Shown: positions 17,258 through 26,020, counted from the stretch's first letter. The stretch: 48,871 bases of DNA from LH-M37 sp032251315 (GCA_032251315.1 JAVVEE010000008.1:1-48871); one strand, 5' to 3'. The notes: generated by a model from the letters alone, not told the origin. Numbers and translations are program-made.

Positions 17258-17869
17258 ATGTTGACATTAACAAACCGCAATCAAATCCTGATCGGCACAG
17301 TGCTGGCGCTGTTGCTCATCGCCACCCGGGGCCAGCACTTCGCCACGCTGAACAGCCTGCCCGGCGCGTCGTGGGCGGTGTTCTTTCTCGCCGGCGTGTA
17401 CCTGCGGCCGGTGTGGATCCTGCCGGCCTTGCTCGCCTTTGTCTGGGGGCTGGATTTCACCCCTCACCTGCTCAATGGTGCCAGCCTGGCGGAAATCGTG
17501 GGTGGCGGCAAAGCCTTTTGCCTGACCCCGGCCTACTTCTTCCTGTTGCCGGCCTACGCTGCCCTCTGGTTCACCGGGCGCTGGTATGCCGGGCAATATC
17601 GCTTCGAGTGGCACACCCTGCTGCCGCTTGCCGGAGCCGCGCTGGTCGGTGCCGCACTTTGCGAACTGTTCTCCAGCGGTGGCTTCTACTTTGTCTCCGG
17701 CCGCTTTGCTGAACCCACCCTCGCCGAGTTCGCCGGGCGACTGGTGACGTATTTCCCAAGGTATCTGCAATCGCTGGCCTTCTACGTCGGCATCGCCGCC
17801 GTGGTGCACGCGCTGCTCGGACTGGCCCGCGGAGCCAACACCGCACATAAGATAGCCGCAGCACGATGA
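17258..17869 (+). CDS. btuM: Probable BtuM-type vitamin B12 inner membrane transporter (solo ECF S-component-like)
   Basis: A 203-residue hydrophobic protein with about six membrane segments. Size, topology and place (after a riboswitch-controlled btuB and before a corrinoid adenosyltransferase) fit BtuM, described in Thiobacillus denitrificans as an S-component-like protein that transports B12 without an ECF module. BtuM has a key cysteine near position 80 that ligates cobalt and removes cyanide. Here Cys88, in the GGGKAFCLTPAYF segment, is a good counterpart; Cys135 is the only other cysteine. The stop overlaps cobO (ATGA). No BtuCDF genes are in the window. Assignment rests on memory of the family and on context, not an alignment. 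Confidence 0.75.
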   Translation: MLTLTNRNQILIGTVLALLLIATRGQHFATLNSLPGASWAVFFLAGVYLRPVWILPALLAFVWGLDFTPHLLNGASLAEIVGGGKAFCLTPAYFFLLPAYAALWFTGRWYAGQYRFEWHTLLPLAGAALVGAALCELFSSGGFYFVSGRFAEPTLAEFAGRLVTYFPRYLQSLAFYVGIAAVVHALLGLARGANTAHKIAAAR

Positions 17870-18477
17870 CGATGAACGCAGCTGATCGGGAACAAGGCCA
17901 CCAGATGCGCATGCAGCGCAAGAAGACCGTAGTCGATGCGGCCATCAAACGCGCCGATCGCGACCAGGGCCTGCTGCTGGTGCTCACCGGCAACGGCAAG
18001 GGCAAGTCATCCTCGGCCTTCGGCATGGTGGCGCGTACACTCGGCCACGGCCTGCAGGTCGGTGTGGCGCAGTTCATTAAAGGGCGATCCGATACGGGCG
18101 AAGAAGGCTTCTTTCGCGGCCAGCCTGGCGTGGTCTGGCACGTGCTCGGCGAGGGCTTCACCTGGGAGACGCAAAACCTCGCCCGCGATACCGAGACCGC
18201 GCAACGCGGCTGGGCCGTGGCGCGGGAGATGCTGCGTGACGAGGGACTGGGCCTGGTGGTGCTCGACGAGCTCACCTACCTGCTCAAATACGGCTGGCTG
18301 GACATCGAGACCGTGCTGGAGGACCTGGCGAACCGCCCACCCATGCAGCACGTGGTCATCACCGGCCGCGCTGCGCCCCAGACGCTGATTGAGGCGGCTG
18401 ATACCGTAAGCGAACTGCGCGACGTCAAACATGCCTTTCGCGCCGGCGTGCGGGCGCAAGCAGGAATCGACCTGTGA
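17866..18477 (+). CDS. cobO: Cob(I)yrinic acid a,c-diamide adenosyltransferase (CobO/BtuR type)
   Basis: A 203-residue ATP:corrinoid adenosyltransferase that attaches the 5'-deoxyadenosyl group to Co(I) corrinoids, in synthesis and salvage. The Walker A motif GNGKGKSS is at residues 42-49, followed by the RTLGHGLQVGVAQFIKG segment. The conserved acidic stretch GLVVLDELTYLLKYGWL and the C-terminal VSELRDVKHAFRAGVRAQ are also present. It overlaps btuM and the next gene by 4 bases each (ATGA, GTGA). Putting it directly after the two uptake genes fits adenosylation of imported corrinoid. Confidence 0.96.
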   Translation: MTMNAADREQGHQMRMQRKKTVVDAAIKRADRDQGLLLVLTGNGKGKSSSAFGMVARTLGHGLQVGVAQFIKGRSDTGEEGFFRGQPGVVWHVLGEGFTWETQNLARDTETAQRGWAVAREMLRDEGLGLVVLDELTYLLKYGWLDIETVLEDLANRPPMQHVVITGRAAPQTLIEAADTVSELRDVKHAFRAGVRAQAGIDL

Positions 18478-19763
18478 GCATGCGAAGCTGCCCTGCACTG
18501 TTCATCACCGCGCCGGCCTCCGGCCAGGGCAAGACCACCGTCACCGCCGCGCTGGCACGCCATTACCGTGACCGGGGACTACGCGTGCATGTGTTCAAGA
18601 CCGGGCCGGATTTTCTCGACCCCATGACCCTTGAGCGTGCTTCGGGCGCCCCGGTCTACCAGCTCGACCTGTGGATGGGTGGCGAAGAGCACTGCCGCCA
18701 ACTACTCTATGACGCGGCGGGCGAGGCTGACTTAATCCTCATCGAAGGCGTGATGGGACTGTTCGACGGTGAACGCTCCAGCGCCGATCTTGCCACACTG
18801 CTCGACATCCCGGTGCTCGCGGTGATCGACGGCAGCGCCATGGCGCAGACCTTCGGCGCCATCGCCCATGGTCTGGCAACCTATCGCCCAAACCTGCCCT
18901 TCATCGGCGTGTTCGCCAACCGCGTCGCGGGCGAGCGTCACTATCAAATGCTTGCCGAGAGCCTGCCACCGGGCGTGGCTACATACGGCTGGCTGGCGCG
19001 CAACGCGGACATCAGCCTCCCGGAACGGCACCTCGGCCTGGTGCAGGCCGCCGAGGTCGGCGATCTCGACACCCGCATCACGCGAGCCACTGCTGCGCTC
19101 AACGGCGTGGACAATACCTTGCCGCCACCGGTGATGTTCACCGCCCCGGCACAATTTCCGGTCGAACCACTATTGGCGGGCGTGCGCATCGCCGTGGCGC
19201 AGGATGCCGCATTTGCCTTTCTGTACCGCGCCAATCTTGAGCAGCTGCAAACACTCGGCGCCGAGCTCGCCTTCTTCTCACCACTCGATGACGACACGTT
19301 GCCACAAGCTGATGCACTCTATCTGCCTGGCGGCTATCCGGAGCTGCACCTCGACCGGCTTACGTCCAACGAATCAATGAAAGCGGCCCTTCGTGCCTTC
19401 CAGGCCGATGGTCATCCTATCGTCGCTGAATGCGGCGGCATGCTGTATTTGCTCGAATCGCTGACGGACACTGAAGGCCGAGTCGTGTCCATGGCGGGGC
19501 TTCTTCCCGGCAAGGCGCTCATGCAGGTGCGCCTGGCCAACCTCGGATTGCACCGTGCACCGCTGCCGGAAGGAGAGCTCCGAGGCCATACCTTCCATTA
19601 TTCATGCATGGTGGACGGCCCGATGCCGATCACGCATTCCATAACCGCCAGAAACCACGGCATGGCAGAGGCGATCTACCGGTCGGGCCGGCTGACGGCG
19701 TCCTATCTGCACTTCTATTTCCCGTCCAATCCCGAAACAAGTGCGAGGTTATTCCTGCCATGA
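18474..19763 (+). CDS. cobB: Cobyrinic acid a,c-diamide synthase (CbiA/CobB)
   Basis: A 429-residue ATP- and glutamine-dependent amidotransferase that amidates the a and c side chains of the corrin ring. The N-terminal P-loop domain has APASGQGKTT (13-22) and VFKTGPDFLDP; the C-terminal class I glutaminase domain has the nucleophile in AECGGMLYLLE and a late His in SYLHFYFPSN. The start is a GTG overlapping the cobO stop; an ATG lies two codons on. Length and motifs fit CbiA (anaerobic) or CobB (aerobic, hydrogenobyrinate); the two cannot be separated by sequence reading alone. Confidence 0.93.
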   Translation: MSMRSCPALFITAPASGQGKTTVTAALARHYRDRGLRVHVFKTGPDFLDPMTLERASGAPVYQLDLWMGGEEHCRQLLYDAAGEADLILIEGVMGLFDGERSSADLATLLDIPVLAVIDGSAMAQTFGAIAHGLATYRPNLPFIGVFANRVAGERHYQMLAESLPPGVATYGWLARNADISLPERHLGLVQAAEVGDLDTRITRATAALNGVDNTLPPPVMFTAPAQFPVEPLLAGVRIAVAQDAAFAFLYRANLEQLQTLGAELAFFSPLDDDTLPQADALYLPGGYPELHLDRLTSNESMKAALRAFQADGHPIVAECGGMLYLLESLTDTEGRVVSMAGLLPGKALMQVRLANLGLHRAPLPEGELRGHTFHYSCMVDGPMPITHSITARNHGMAEAIYRSGRLTASYLHFYFPSNPETSARLFLP

Positions 19764-20425
19764 ACCAATTTACAGATCCCGAAATCGCTGCGGTCTATCG
19801 TGCCATACGCGAGCGGCGCGACATGCGCCACTTTTTGCCCGATCCGCTGCCGGAGGGGATGCTGGAACGGCTGGTGACAGCCGCTCACCTGGCTCCTTCA
19901 GTGGGATATATGCAGCCGTGGCGCTTCATCAGGATCACTGATCAGGCACTACGACAGCATTTGCATCAGCTGGTGATGGAAGAAAAGGAACTCACCGCCC
20001 AGGCGCTGCCTTCGCGCAATGAAGAGTTTCGCGATGTCAAAATCGAGGGGATGCTCGATTGTGCCGAATTACTGGTCGTTGCGCTGATGCCGGGACGGGA
20101 ACGGCACCTCATCGGCCGCCGATTGTTGCCGGAGATGGACGTGGCATCGGTGGGCTGCGCCATCCAGAACATGTGGCTGGCGGCAAGGGCGGAGGGGATC
20201 GGCCTTGGCTGGGTCTCTTTCTTCGCTCCCCAGGCGATCGGCGAAGCGCTGGCTCTGCCCGAGGGAGCGAAGGCAATCGGCCTCCTCTGCATCGGCCATG
20301 TCGAGGCCTTCTATCTGAAGCCAATGTTCGAGGCGGCCGGCTGGGGGGAGCGATTGCCGCTTGATGAGGTTCTGTTCGAGAACCGCTGGCCGGAGCAGGC
20401 CGAACCGACACCGACAGCCTACTAA
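19760..20425 (+). CDS. bluB: 5,6-dimethylbenzimidazole synthase BluB
   Basis: A 221-residue nitroreductase-fold enzyme that cleaves reduced FMN with oxygen to form DMB, the lower ligand of B12. Signature parts are the N-terminal AIRERRDMRHFLPDPLP with FMN phosphate-binding arginines, AAHLAPSVGYMQPWRFI and the C-terminal GLGWVSFF and IGLLCIGHVEAFY segments. The open frame runs upstream to 19604, but the ATG at 19760 overlaps the cobB stop (ATGA) and begins the family's N-terminus. BluB needs oxygen, so DMB synthesis here should be aerobic. Confidence 0.94.
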   Translation: MNQFTDPEIAAVYRAIRERRDMRHFLPDPLPEGMLERLVTAAHLAPSVGYMQPWRFIRITDQALRQHLHQLVMEEKELTAQALPSRNEEFRDVKIEGMLDCAELLVVALMPGRERHLIGRRLLPEMDVASVGCAIQNMWLAARAEGIGLGWVSFFAPQAIGEALALPEGAKAIGLLCIGHVEAFYLKPMFEAAGWGERLPLDEVLFENRWPEQAEPTPTAY

Positions 20426-20427
20426 CC

Positions 20428-21336
20428 ATGGCCACACTGCTCGTATTCACTACCCTCGTCCTTGACGGGTTATTTGGCGAACCGCGCCGCTTCCACCCAC
20501 TGGTCGGGTTCGGGCGGCTGGCGCAGGCGCTGGAACGGTGTCTCCATACCGGCTCGCGTGCGCGCGGCGGCCTCGCGGTGGCGCTGTTGCTCACGCCGTT
20601 CACCCTGCTCGCGCTGCTGATCGACGCGCTGCCCTGGGGCGGCGTGTTCGACGTGGCCGTGCTCTATCTGGCCATCGGCTGGAAGAGCCTCGGCGAACAC
20701 GCCAGGCGCGTGCGCGACGCCTTGCTCAGCAACGACCTGCCCGCGGCTCGGCAGCGGGTCGGCTTCATGGTCAGCCGCGACACCGAAACACTGGACGCCG
20801 AGGACGTCGCCAGGGCGACGGTGGAATCGGTGCTGGAAAACGGCAATGACGCCGTCTTCGGAGCCATTTTCTGGTTTATGCTGGCGGGCGCCCCCGGGGT
20901 GGTGGCGTACCGCCTGGCCAATACGCTGGATGCCATGTGGGGTTACCGCAACGAACGTTACCTGCACTTCGGCTGGGCGGCGGCGCGGCTGGATGATGTG
21001 ATGAATTTTATCCCGGCGCGGCTGACCGCGCTGAGTTATGCCCTGCTTGGCAATTTCAAACGTGCGCTGCGCTGCTGGCGATCCCAGGGTACGCTCTGGA
21101 AAAGTCCCAATGCCGGGCCGGTCATGGCGGCGGGCGCGGGCAGCCTCGGGGTGGTGCTTGGTGGGCCGGCCAGTTATCACGGCGCGATGCAGGCTCGGCC
21201 GCCGCTGGGTGAAGGCCATGATGCGCGGCTCGAGGACATCGACCGGGCGCTGCGTCTGATACGGCACACGCTATTGCTCTGGGTACTGATTTTGCTTACA
21301 GGAGGCTGGCTTGTCGATCATGTCCTTAGCGCCTGA
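20428..21336 (+). CDS. cbiB: Adenosylcobinamide-phosphate synthase CbiB
   Basis: A 302-residue integral membrane protein that couples adenosylcobyric acid to aminopropanol (phosphate). Family marks are LDGLFGEPRRFHPLVGFGRL near the N-terminus, MVSRDTETLDAEDVARATVESVLENGNDAVF in the middle (given in sum as MVSRDT ... ESVLENGNDAV), and RLANTLDAMWGYRNERY. Several hydrophobic segments, including a C-terminal one, place it in the inner membrane. It follows bluB after 2 bases and its 3' end overlaps the cobD start by 26 bases. Confidence 0.95.
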   Translation: MATLLVFTTLVLDGLFGEPRRFHPLVGFGRLAQALERCLHTGSRARGGLAVALLLTPFTLLALLIDALPWGGVFDVAVLYLAIGWKSLGEHARRVRDALLSNDLPAARQRVGFMVSRDTETLDAEDVARATVESVLENGNDAVFGAIFWFMLAGAPGVVAYRLANTLDAMWGYRNERYLHFGWAAARLDDVMNFIPARLTALSYALLGNFKRALRCWRSQGTLWKSPNAGPVMAAGAGSLGVVLGGPASYHGAMQARPPLGEGHDARLEDIDRALRLIRHTLLLWVLILLTGGWLVDHVLSA

Positions 21337-22354
21337 ACAGCCCACACTGTTGCACCATGGCGGCCGCCTGCGCGCGGCGGCGGCGCATTACGGGACCGCG
21401 CTGGAGCAATGGCTCGATCTCTCCACCGGCATCAATCCCCACGGCTGGCCGGTGCCCCAAATACCGGCATCGTGCTGGGCGCGGCTGCCGGAAAACGAGG
21501 ACGGGCTGGAACAGGCCGCGCAAAGCTATTACGAGACCGGGCACGTGTTGCCGGTGGCCGGTTCGCAGGCGGCGATTCAGGCCCTGCCGCGGCTTCGTCC
21601 CCGCTCACGCGTGAGCGTACTTGCCCCCGGCTACGCCGAACATGCCGCTGCCTGGCGGCGCGCCGGTCATGCCGTTACCCCCGTCAGCGCGGAATGCGTG
21701 GAAGACGCGGTGGCGCAAGCGGACGTGCTGATATTGATCCACCCCAACAACCCCACCGGGGCGCGCTTCGCGCTCGAGCAATTGCTCGACTGGCAGCAGC
21801 GGCTCGCCGCGCGCGGCGGCTGGCTCGTCGTCGACGAGGCGTTCATGGACGGCACGCCCGAACACAGCCTGTGCCACTACAGTGCGCGACCTGGCCTGAT
21901 CGTGCTGCGCTCACTGGGAAAGTTCTTCGGCCTGGCCGGGACGCGGGTCGGTTTCGTCTGCGCCCATCCGCCACTGCTGGCGCAACTGCACACCCTGCTC
22001 GGCCCCTGGAGTATCAGCGCACCCGCCCGCTGGGTCGCTACCGCCGCACTGACGGATCGCGCCTGGCAGGCAGGCACTCGCCGAAGCCTTGCCGATGACG
22101 ACGTGCGTCTGCGGGCACTGCTCGCAAGGCACGGACTCACTCCCGACGGTGGCTGCAACCTGTTCCAGTGGTTATGTACGCCATACGCGGCGAATCTGCA
22201 TGAGACGCTGGCCCGCCGCAGCATCCTAACCAGGCTGTTCACCCAACCGTCCAGCCTGCGCTTCGGCCTTCCGGGCAGCGAGGCGAACTGGATGCGACTG
22301 GAGACTGCGTTGTCGGATTTTGCCACGGCGCATCCCTTTGAGGCTGCCCCATGA
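21311..22354 (+). CDS. cobD: Threonine-phosphate decarboxylase (CobD/CobC, PLP-dependent)
   Basis: A 347-residue fold-type I aminotransferase-like enzyme that decarboxylates L-threonine phosphate to aminopropanol phosphate, the substrate for CbiB. The PLP Lys is in RSLGKFFGLAGTRVGF; IHPNNPTGARF and VVDEAFMD bind cofactor. The likely start is TTG at 21311, because AGGAGG at 21300-21305 sits 5 bases upstream; an in-frame ATG at 21320 is 14 bases from it. The gene overlaps cbiB by 26 bases. No threonine kinase (PduX) gene accompanies it here. Confidence 0.93.
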   Translation: MSIMSLAPEQPTLLHHGGRLRAAAAHYGTALEQWLDLSTGINPHGWPVPQIPASCWARLPENEDGLEQAAQSYYETGHVLPVAGSQAAIQALPRLRPRSRVSVLAPGYAEHAAAWRRAGHAVTPVSAECVEDAVAQADVLILIHPNNPTGARFALEQLLDWQQRLAARGGWLVVDEAFMDGTPEHSLCHYSARPGLIVLRSLGKFFGLAGTRVGFVCAHPPLLAQLHTLLGPWSISAPARWVATAALTDRAWQAGTRRSLADDDVRLRALLARHGLTPDGGCNLFQWLCTPYAANLHETLARRSILTRLFTQPSSLRFGLPGSEANWMRLETALSDFATAHPFEAAP

Positions 22355-23826
22355 GCAAAGGCACTCTGATGGTTCAGGGCACCACCTCCGATGCCGGCAA
22401 GAGTCTGCTGGTAACGGCACTGTGCCGCTGGCTGGCGCGCCAGGGCATTCGTGTCGCGCCCTTCAAACCACAGAATATGGCCCTCAACAGCGCCGTCACC
22501 GACGACGGCGGCGAGATCGGGCGCGCTCAGGCGGTACAGGCGCAGGCCTGTAATCTGACGCCGCACACCGACATGAACCCGGTGCTGCTCAAGCCCAATA
22601 CCGATATCGGCGCGCAGGTGATCATCCATGGCCGCGCGGTCGCAAATATGGACGCCCGCGATTATCACGATTACAAACGCATCGCTCAGACAGCGGTACT
22701 CGAATCCTACCAACGCCTCGCCGCTCGCTATGAGGCCATTATCGTCGAAGGTGCAGGCTCACCCGCCGAAATCAATCTACGCCACAACGATATCGCCAAT
22801 ATGGGCTTCGCCGAGGCGGTGGACTGTCCGGTGATTCTGGTGGCCGACATCGACCGTGGCGGTGTATTCGCGCATCTGGTCGGCACACTGGCGCTGTTGA
22901 GCGAAAGCGAGCGGGCGCGTATCAAGGGCTTTGTTATCAACCGTTTTCGCGGCGACATCGCGTTGCTGCAACCGGGACTCGACTGGCTGGAGCAGCACAC
23001 TGGAAAACCGGTGCTGGGCGTACTGCCGTACTTGCAGGGCCTGCACCTGGAAGCGGAGGATGCCGTCCCCCTCACCCCCGGCCTTTCTCCCGCATGCGGA
23101 GAGGGCAACATACGCATCGTCGTGCCCATGCTGCCGCGCATCAGCAATCACACTGATTTCGATCCGTTGCGCCTGCACCCGCAGGTGGATCTGCATTTTC
23201 TCTCTTCGCCTTCAGAAAGCGGGGCCGACCTGATCATCCTGCCCGGTTCCAAGAGCGTGCGCGCCGATCTCGCCTGGCTGCGCGCCCGTGGCTGGGATAA
23301 AGCCATCCACCGGCACCTGCGTTACGGCGGCAAGCTCATGGGTATCTGCGGCGGTTTCCAGATGCTGGGACAACATATCCACGATCCACGGGGACTCGAA
23401 GGTGATCCGGGCAGTGCCGAGGGATTGGGGTTGCTCGATCTGGAGACGACACTGGCCTCCGAAAAACAATTGCGCAATGTCCGCGGTCGGCTGGAGATTG
23501 CCGATGCCCCGGTCAGCGGCTATGAAATTCATGCCGGCGTGACCACCGGCGCGGCGCTGGCCAGACCCGCCATGCAACTTGCGCACGGCCCGGATGGAGC
23601 TATCAGCGATGACCGGCAGATTTTCGGCAGCTACCTGCATGGCCTGTTCGAATCGTCGGAAGCGAGTCATGCCCTGCTTGTCTGGGCCGGTCTGCACGAG
23701 GCCCGGCCACTGGATTATTACGCCCTGCGCGACACTGCCATTGAGCGTCTGGCTGATGCGGTGGCGCAGCATCTCGATACCAACCAGCTGTTGTTGCTGC
23801 TTGAATCCAGGGCGGTGCCGGCATGA
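22351..23826 (+). CDS. cobQ: Cobyric acid synthase CobQ/CbiP
   Basis: A 491-residue glutamine amidotransferase that amidates side chains b, d, e and g to make adenosylcobyric acid. The N-terminal dethiobiotin synthetase-like domain has GTTSDAGKS (10-18), FKPQNMALNSAVT and DIDRGGVFAHLVG; the C-terminal glutaminase domain has the nucleophile in GICGGFQMLG and a His in FGSYLHGLFE. Between the domains, residues 240-253 (LTPGLSPACGEG) look like a translated dispersed repeat (see 23068-23105). The frame stays open, so the protein is probably functional. ATGA overlaps occur at both ends. Confidence 0.96.
   Translation: MSKGTLMVQGTTSDAGKSLLVTALCRWLARQGIRVAPFKPQNMALNSAVTDDGGEIGRAQAVQAQACNLTPHTDMNPVLLKPNTDIGAQVIIHGRAVANMDARDYHDYKRIAQTAVLESYQRLAARYEAIIVEGAGSPAEINLRHNDIANMGFAEAVDCPVILVADIDRGGVFAHLVGTLALLSESERARIKGFVINRFRGDIALLQPGLDWLEQHTGKPVLGVLPYLQGLHLEAEDAVPLTPGLSPACGEGNIRIVVPMLPRISNHTDFDPLRLHPQVDLHFLSSPSESGADLIILPGSKSVRADLAWLRARGWDKAIHRHLRYGGKLMGICGGFQMLGQHIHDPRGLEGDPGSAEGLGLLDLETTLASEKQLRNVRGRLEIADAPVSGYEIHAGVTTGAALARPAMQLAHGPDGAISDDRQIFGSYLHGLFESSEASHALLVWAGLHEARPLDYYALRDTAIERLADAVAQHLDTNQLLLLLESRAVPA
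23068..23105 (+). repeat. Repeat-like segment embedded in frame in cobQ
   Basis: CCCTCACCC at the left end, CTTTCTCCCGC and GCGGAGAGGG at the right: this resembles the widespread proteobacterial short repeat of general form CCCTCACCC...CTCTCCCGC-GCGGGAGAGGG. Its translation, LTPGLSPACGEG, is the typical reading of that repeat. The inverted arms (TCTCCCGC / GCGGAGA) carry one bulged C. It falls at the linker between the two CobQ domains, where added residues are likely tolerated. Confidence 0.65.
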
Positions 23827-24353
23827 AGACTTTTAAAACCCTCATCCTCGGTGGTGTGCGCTCGGGCAAGAGCCGGCTGGCCGAACGCCTTGCCGGTGAC
23901 AGCGGCACACCGGTGACCTACATCGCCACGGCCACGGCGAATGATGATGAGATGCGCGCACGCATCTCGGCGCATCGTGCGCATCGACCGGATCATTGGC
24001 ATCTGGTCGAAGAACCACTGATGCTGGCGGCGGCGTTGAGAGAACACGCGAGCGCTGGACACTGCATTCTGGTTGACTGCCTGACCCTGTGGCTCACCAA
24101 TCTGCTCACAGCGGAAGATGCCACTGCGCTGGAGCGTGAACGCATGGCGCTGCTTGATGCACTGCCGGGATTGCCGGGTCAGATTATCCTGGTCAGCAAT
24201 GAAACCAACATGGGCATCATGCCGTTAGGCGAACTGAGCCGCCGCTATTGTGACGAGGCCGGCAGGCTACATCAGGACCTGGCGCTGCGTTGTGATCGCG
24301 TGATCCTCACTGTTGCGGGCCTGCCCCATATTTTAAAAGGAGAACCTGTATGA
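23823..24353 (+). CDS. cobU: Adenosylcobinamide kinase / adenosylcobinamide-phosphate guanylyltransferase
   Basis: A 176-residue bifunctional enzyme that phosphorylates adenosylcobinamide and then adds GMP from GTP. The P-loop GGVRSGKS (10-17) starts the protein; TYIATATANDDEMRARISAH carries the guanylylated-His region (HRAHRPDHW), and LVDCLTLWLTNLL and VSNETNMGIMP follow. Length matches the family (about 180). ATGA overlaps join it to cobQ and cobT. Confidence 0.96.
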   Translation: MKTFKTLILGGVRSGKSRLAERLAGDSGTPVTYIATATANDDEMRARISAHRAHRPDHWHLVEEPLMLAAALREHASAGHCILVDCLTLWLTNLLTAEDATALERERMALLDALPGLPGQIILVSNETNMGIMPLGELSRRYCDEAGRLHQDLALRCDRVILTVAGLPHILKGEPV

Positions 24354-25432
24354 ATGACTTTATCGATAAGGAAGGCACTGGCATCGAATGGCTGACCATG
24401 CCTGCGGCACGCGCCGATGCCGGCGCACGCGAAGCCGCCATAGCCCGGCAGTCCCGGCTCACCAAGCCACCCGGTGCGCTCGGCCGTCTGGAAGACATCG
24501 CCATCCACCTTGCCGCTTTACAGGGAACTGAACAACCGTGCGTGGATCGCGTGCACATCACGGTGTTCGCGGGCGACCATGGCGTGGCCGCCGAGGGCAT
24601 ATCGGCTTTTCCGCAGGCAGTCACCGCCGAGATGGTGAAGAATTTTGCAGGCGGAGGCGCCGCCATCAGCGTGGCGGCGCGCGCTCTGGGCGCATCACTT
24701 GAAGTGATCAATCTCGGCACGGCCTTCGATCCCGGCCCGCTCGAGGGGGTGAAGGACTATCACCTCGGCCCCGGCACCGCCAACCTTAGCTGCGAGGCGG
24801 CCATGAGTGAGCACCAGCTCGCCGGTGCGCTTGGTGCCGGCCGTCTTGCAGCTGAGAGCGCACAGCTCAACGGCGCGCAGCTATTCATCGGCGGTGAGAT
24901 GGGTATCGGCAACACGACTGCGGCAGCGGCACTGGCCTGCGCGCTGCTCGATGCATTGCCGCAGCAGCTCGCCGGTCCCGGCACCGGCCTGGACGGGCAT
25001 GGGGTGGCGCACAAGTCCGAAGTCATCCGCCGTGCGCTGGCATATCATAACCGCCACCACGATATACCGCTGGAGGCGCTACGGCGCCTGGGTGGTTTCG
25101 AGATCGCGGCGCTGGTCGGCAGCTATATCGCCTGCGCCCACATCGGCCTGCCGGTGCTGGTGGATGGCTTCATCAGCACGGTGGCGGCACTCGCCGCTAC
25201 GCGCCTCTGCCCCGGCACCGAACACTGGCTCCTGTACTCGCACACCTCCGCTGAACCCGGCCACCGTCTGGTGCTCGATACCCTCAAGGCCCGGCCGCTG
25301 CTCGATATGGGCATGCGTCTGGGCGAAGGCAGCGGCGCCGCCATCACTGTACCTCTGGTGCGTATGGCCTGTCTGTTACACAACGACATGGCCACCTTTG
25401 CCGAGGCCGGCGTGTCGGAGAAGCGCGGATGA
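24350..25432 (+). CDS. cobT: Nicotinate-nucleotide-dimethylbenzimidazole phosphoribosyltransferase
   Basis: A 360-residue enzyme that activates DMB with nicotinate mononucleotide to alpha-ribazole phosphate. Characteristic parts are RLTKPPGALGRLEDIA, VFAGDHGVAAEGISAFPQ, IGGEMGIGNTTAAAAL and the catalytic Glu region MRLGEGSGAAITVPL near the C-terminus. With BluB upstream and CobS and CobC downstream it completes synthesis of the lower ligand. Overlaps cobU and cobC by 4 bases each. Confidence 0.97.
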   Translation: MNDFIDKEGTGIEWLTMPAARADAGAREAAIARQSRLTKPPGALGRLEDIAIHLAALQGTEQPCVDRVHITVFAGDHGVAAEGISAFPQAVTAEMVKNFAGGGAAISVAARALGASLEVINLGTAFDPGPLEGVKDYHLGPGTANLSCEAAMSEHQLAGALGAGRLAAESAQLNGAQLFIGGEMGIGNTTAAAALACALLDALPQQLAGPGTGLDGHGVAHKSEVIRRALAYHNRHHDIPLEALRRLGGFEIAALVGSYIACAHIGLPVLVDGFISTVAALAATRLCPGTEHWLLYSHTSAEPGHRLVLDTLKARPLLDMGMRLGEGSGAAITVPLVRMACLLHNDMATFAEAGVSEKRG

Positions 25433-26019
25433 TACAGATTGGACTCCTGCGCCATGGTGAGGTCGAAGGCGGCAACTGCTTCCGCGGCCACACCGATGAC
25501 CCGCTGACCGCTATCGGCCTCAATCAGATGCATGCGGCTACCCGTGACAATCAGCGCTGGGACCGGGTAATCAGCTCACCGTTGGCTCGTTGCGCCGCGT
25601 TCGCCGGGGAATATGCCGGACGACATTCGATTCCGCAGACCTTCGACGCGCGGCTGATGGAAATGAACTTTGGTGCCTGGGAGGGACGTTGTGCCGCCGA
25701 CCTGATGGAAACCGATACCGATGCACTGACCCTTTTCTGGGAAAACCCGATGGAGAACACGCCACCCGGTGGGGAACCACTGGCACTGTTTCAGGCGCGG
25801 GTGCTCGATGCCTGGCATGATATTGTCATGGCCCACGAAGGTCGGCGGATACTGGTGGTCACCCACGGAGGCGTGATCCGCGCGCTGCTCTGCCATGTGC
25901 TGGATCAGCCTCTTGCGCAGTTGCAGTCGTTCGAGGTCAACCACGGCGGCTTATATCGTGTGCAAGCCGGGGACGCCGGCAAGATCCTGTCAACCTGCGA
26001 TGCGATCAGGCGGATATAG
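25429..26019 (+). CDS. cobC: Alpha-ribazole phosphatase (histidine phosphatase family)
   Basis: A 196-residue phosphoglycerate mutase-like phosphatase. The phosphohistidine motif LRHGE is at residues 7-11, the second acidic/Glu part is in LMEMNFGAWEG, and the second catalytic His is in VVTHGGVIRALL. Context (between cobT and cobS) supports removal of the phosphate from alpha-ribazole phosphate or adenosylcobalamin phosphate. Note that CobC is also the name used in Pseudomonas for the threonine-phosphate decarboxylase; this is the phosphatase. Confidence 0.92.
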   Translation: MIQIGLLRHGEVEGGNCFRGHTDDPLTAIGLNQMHAATRDNQRWDRVISSPLARCAAFAGEYAGRHSIPQTFDARLMEMNFGAWEGRCAADLMETDTDALTLFWENPMENTPPGGEPLALFQARVLDAWHDIVMAHEGRRILVVTHGGVIRALLCHVLDQPLAQLQSFEVNHGGLYRVQAGDAGKILSTCDAIRRI

Positions 26020-26020
26020 C

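Noticed and set aside
20470..21267. Long - strand open frame opposite cbiB
   Set aside because: Shadow of GC-rich codon use; the + strand frame has full CbiB motifs and the antisense product is Arg/His/Gln-rich without a family.
21877..22713. - strand open frame across cobD and cobQ
   Set aside because: Spans the junction of two well-defined genes on the opposite strand and has no recognisable domain.
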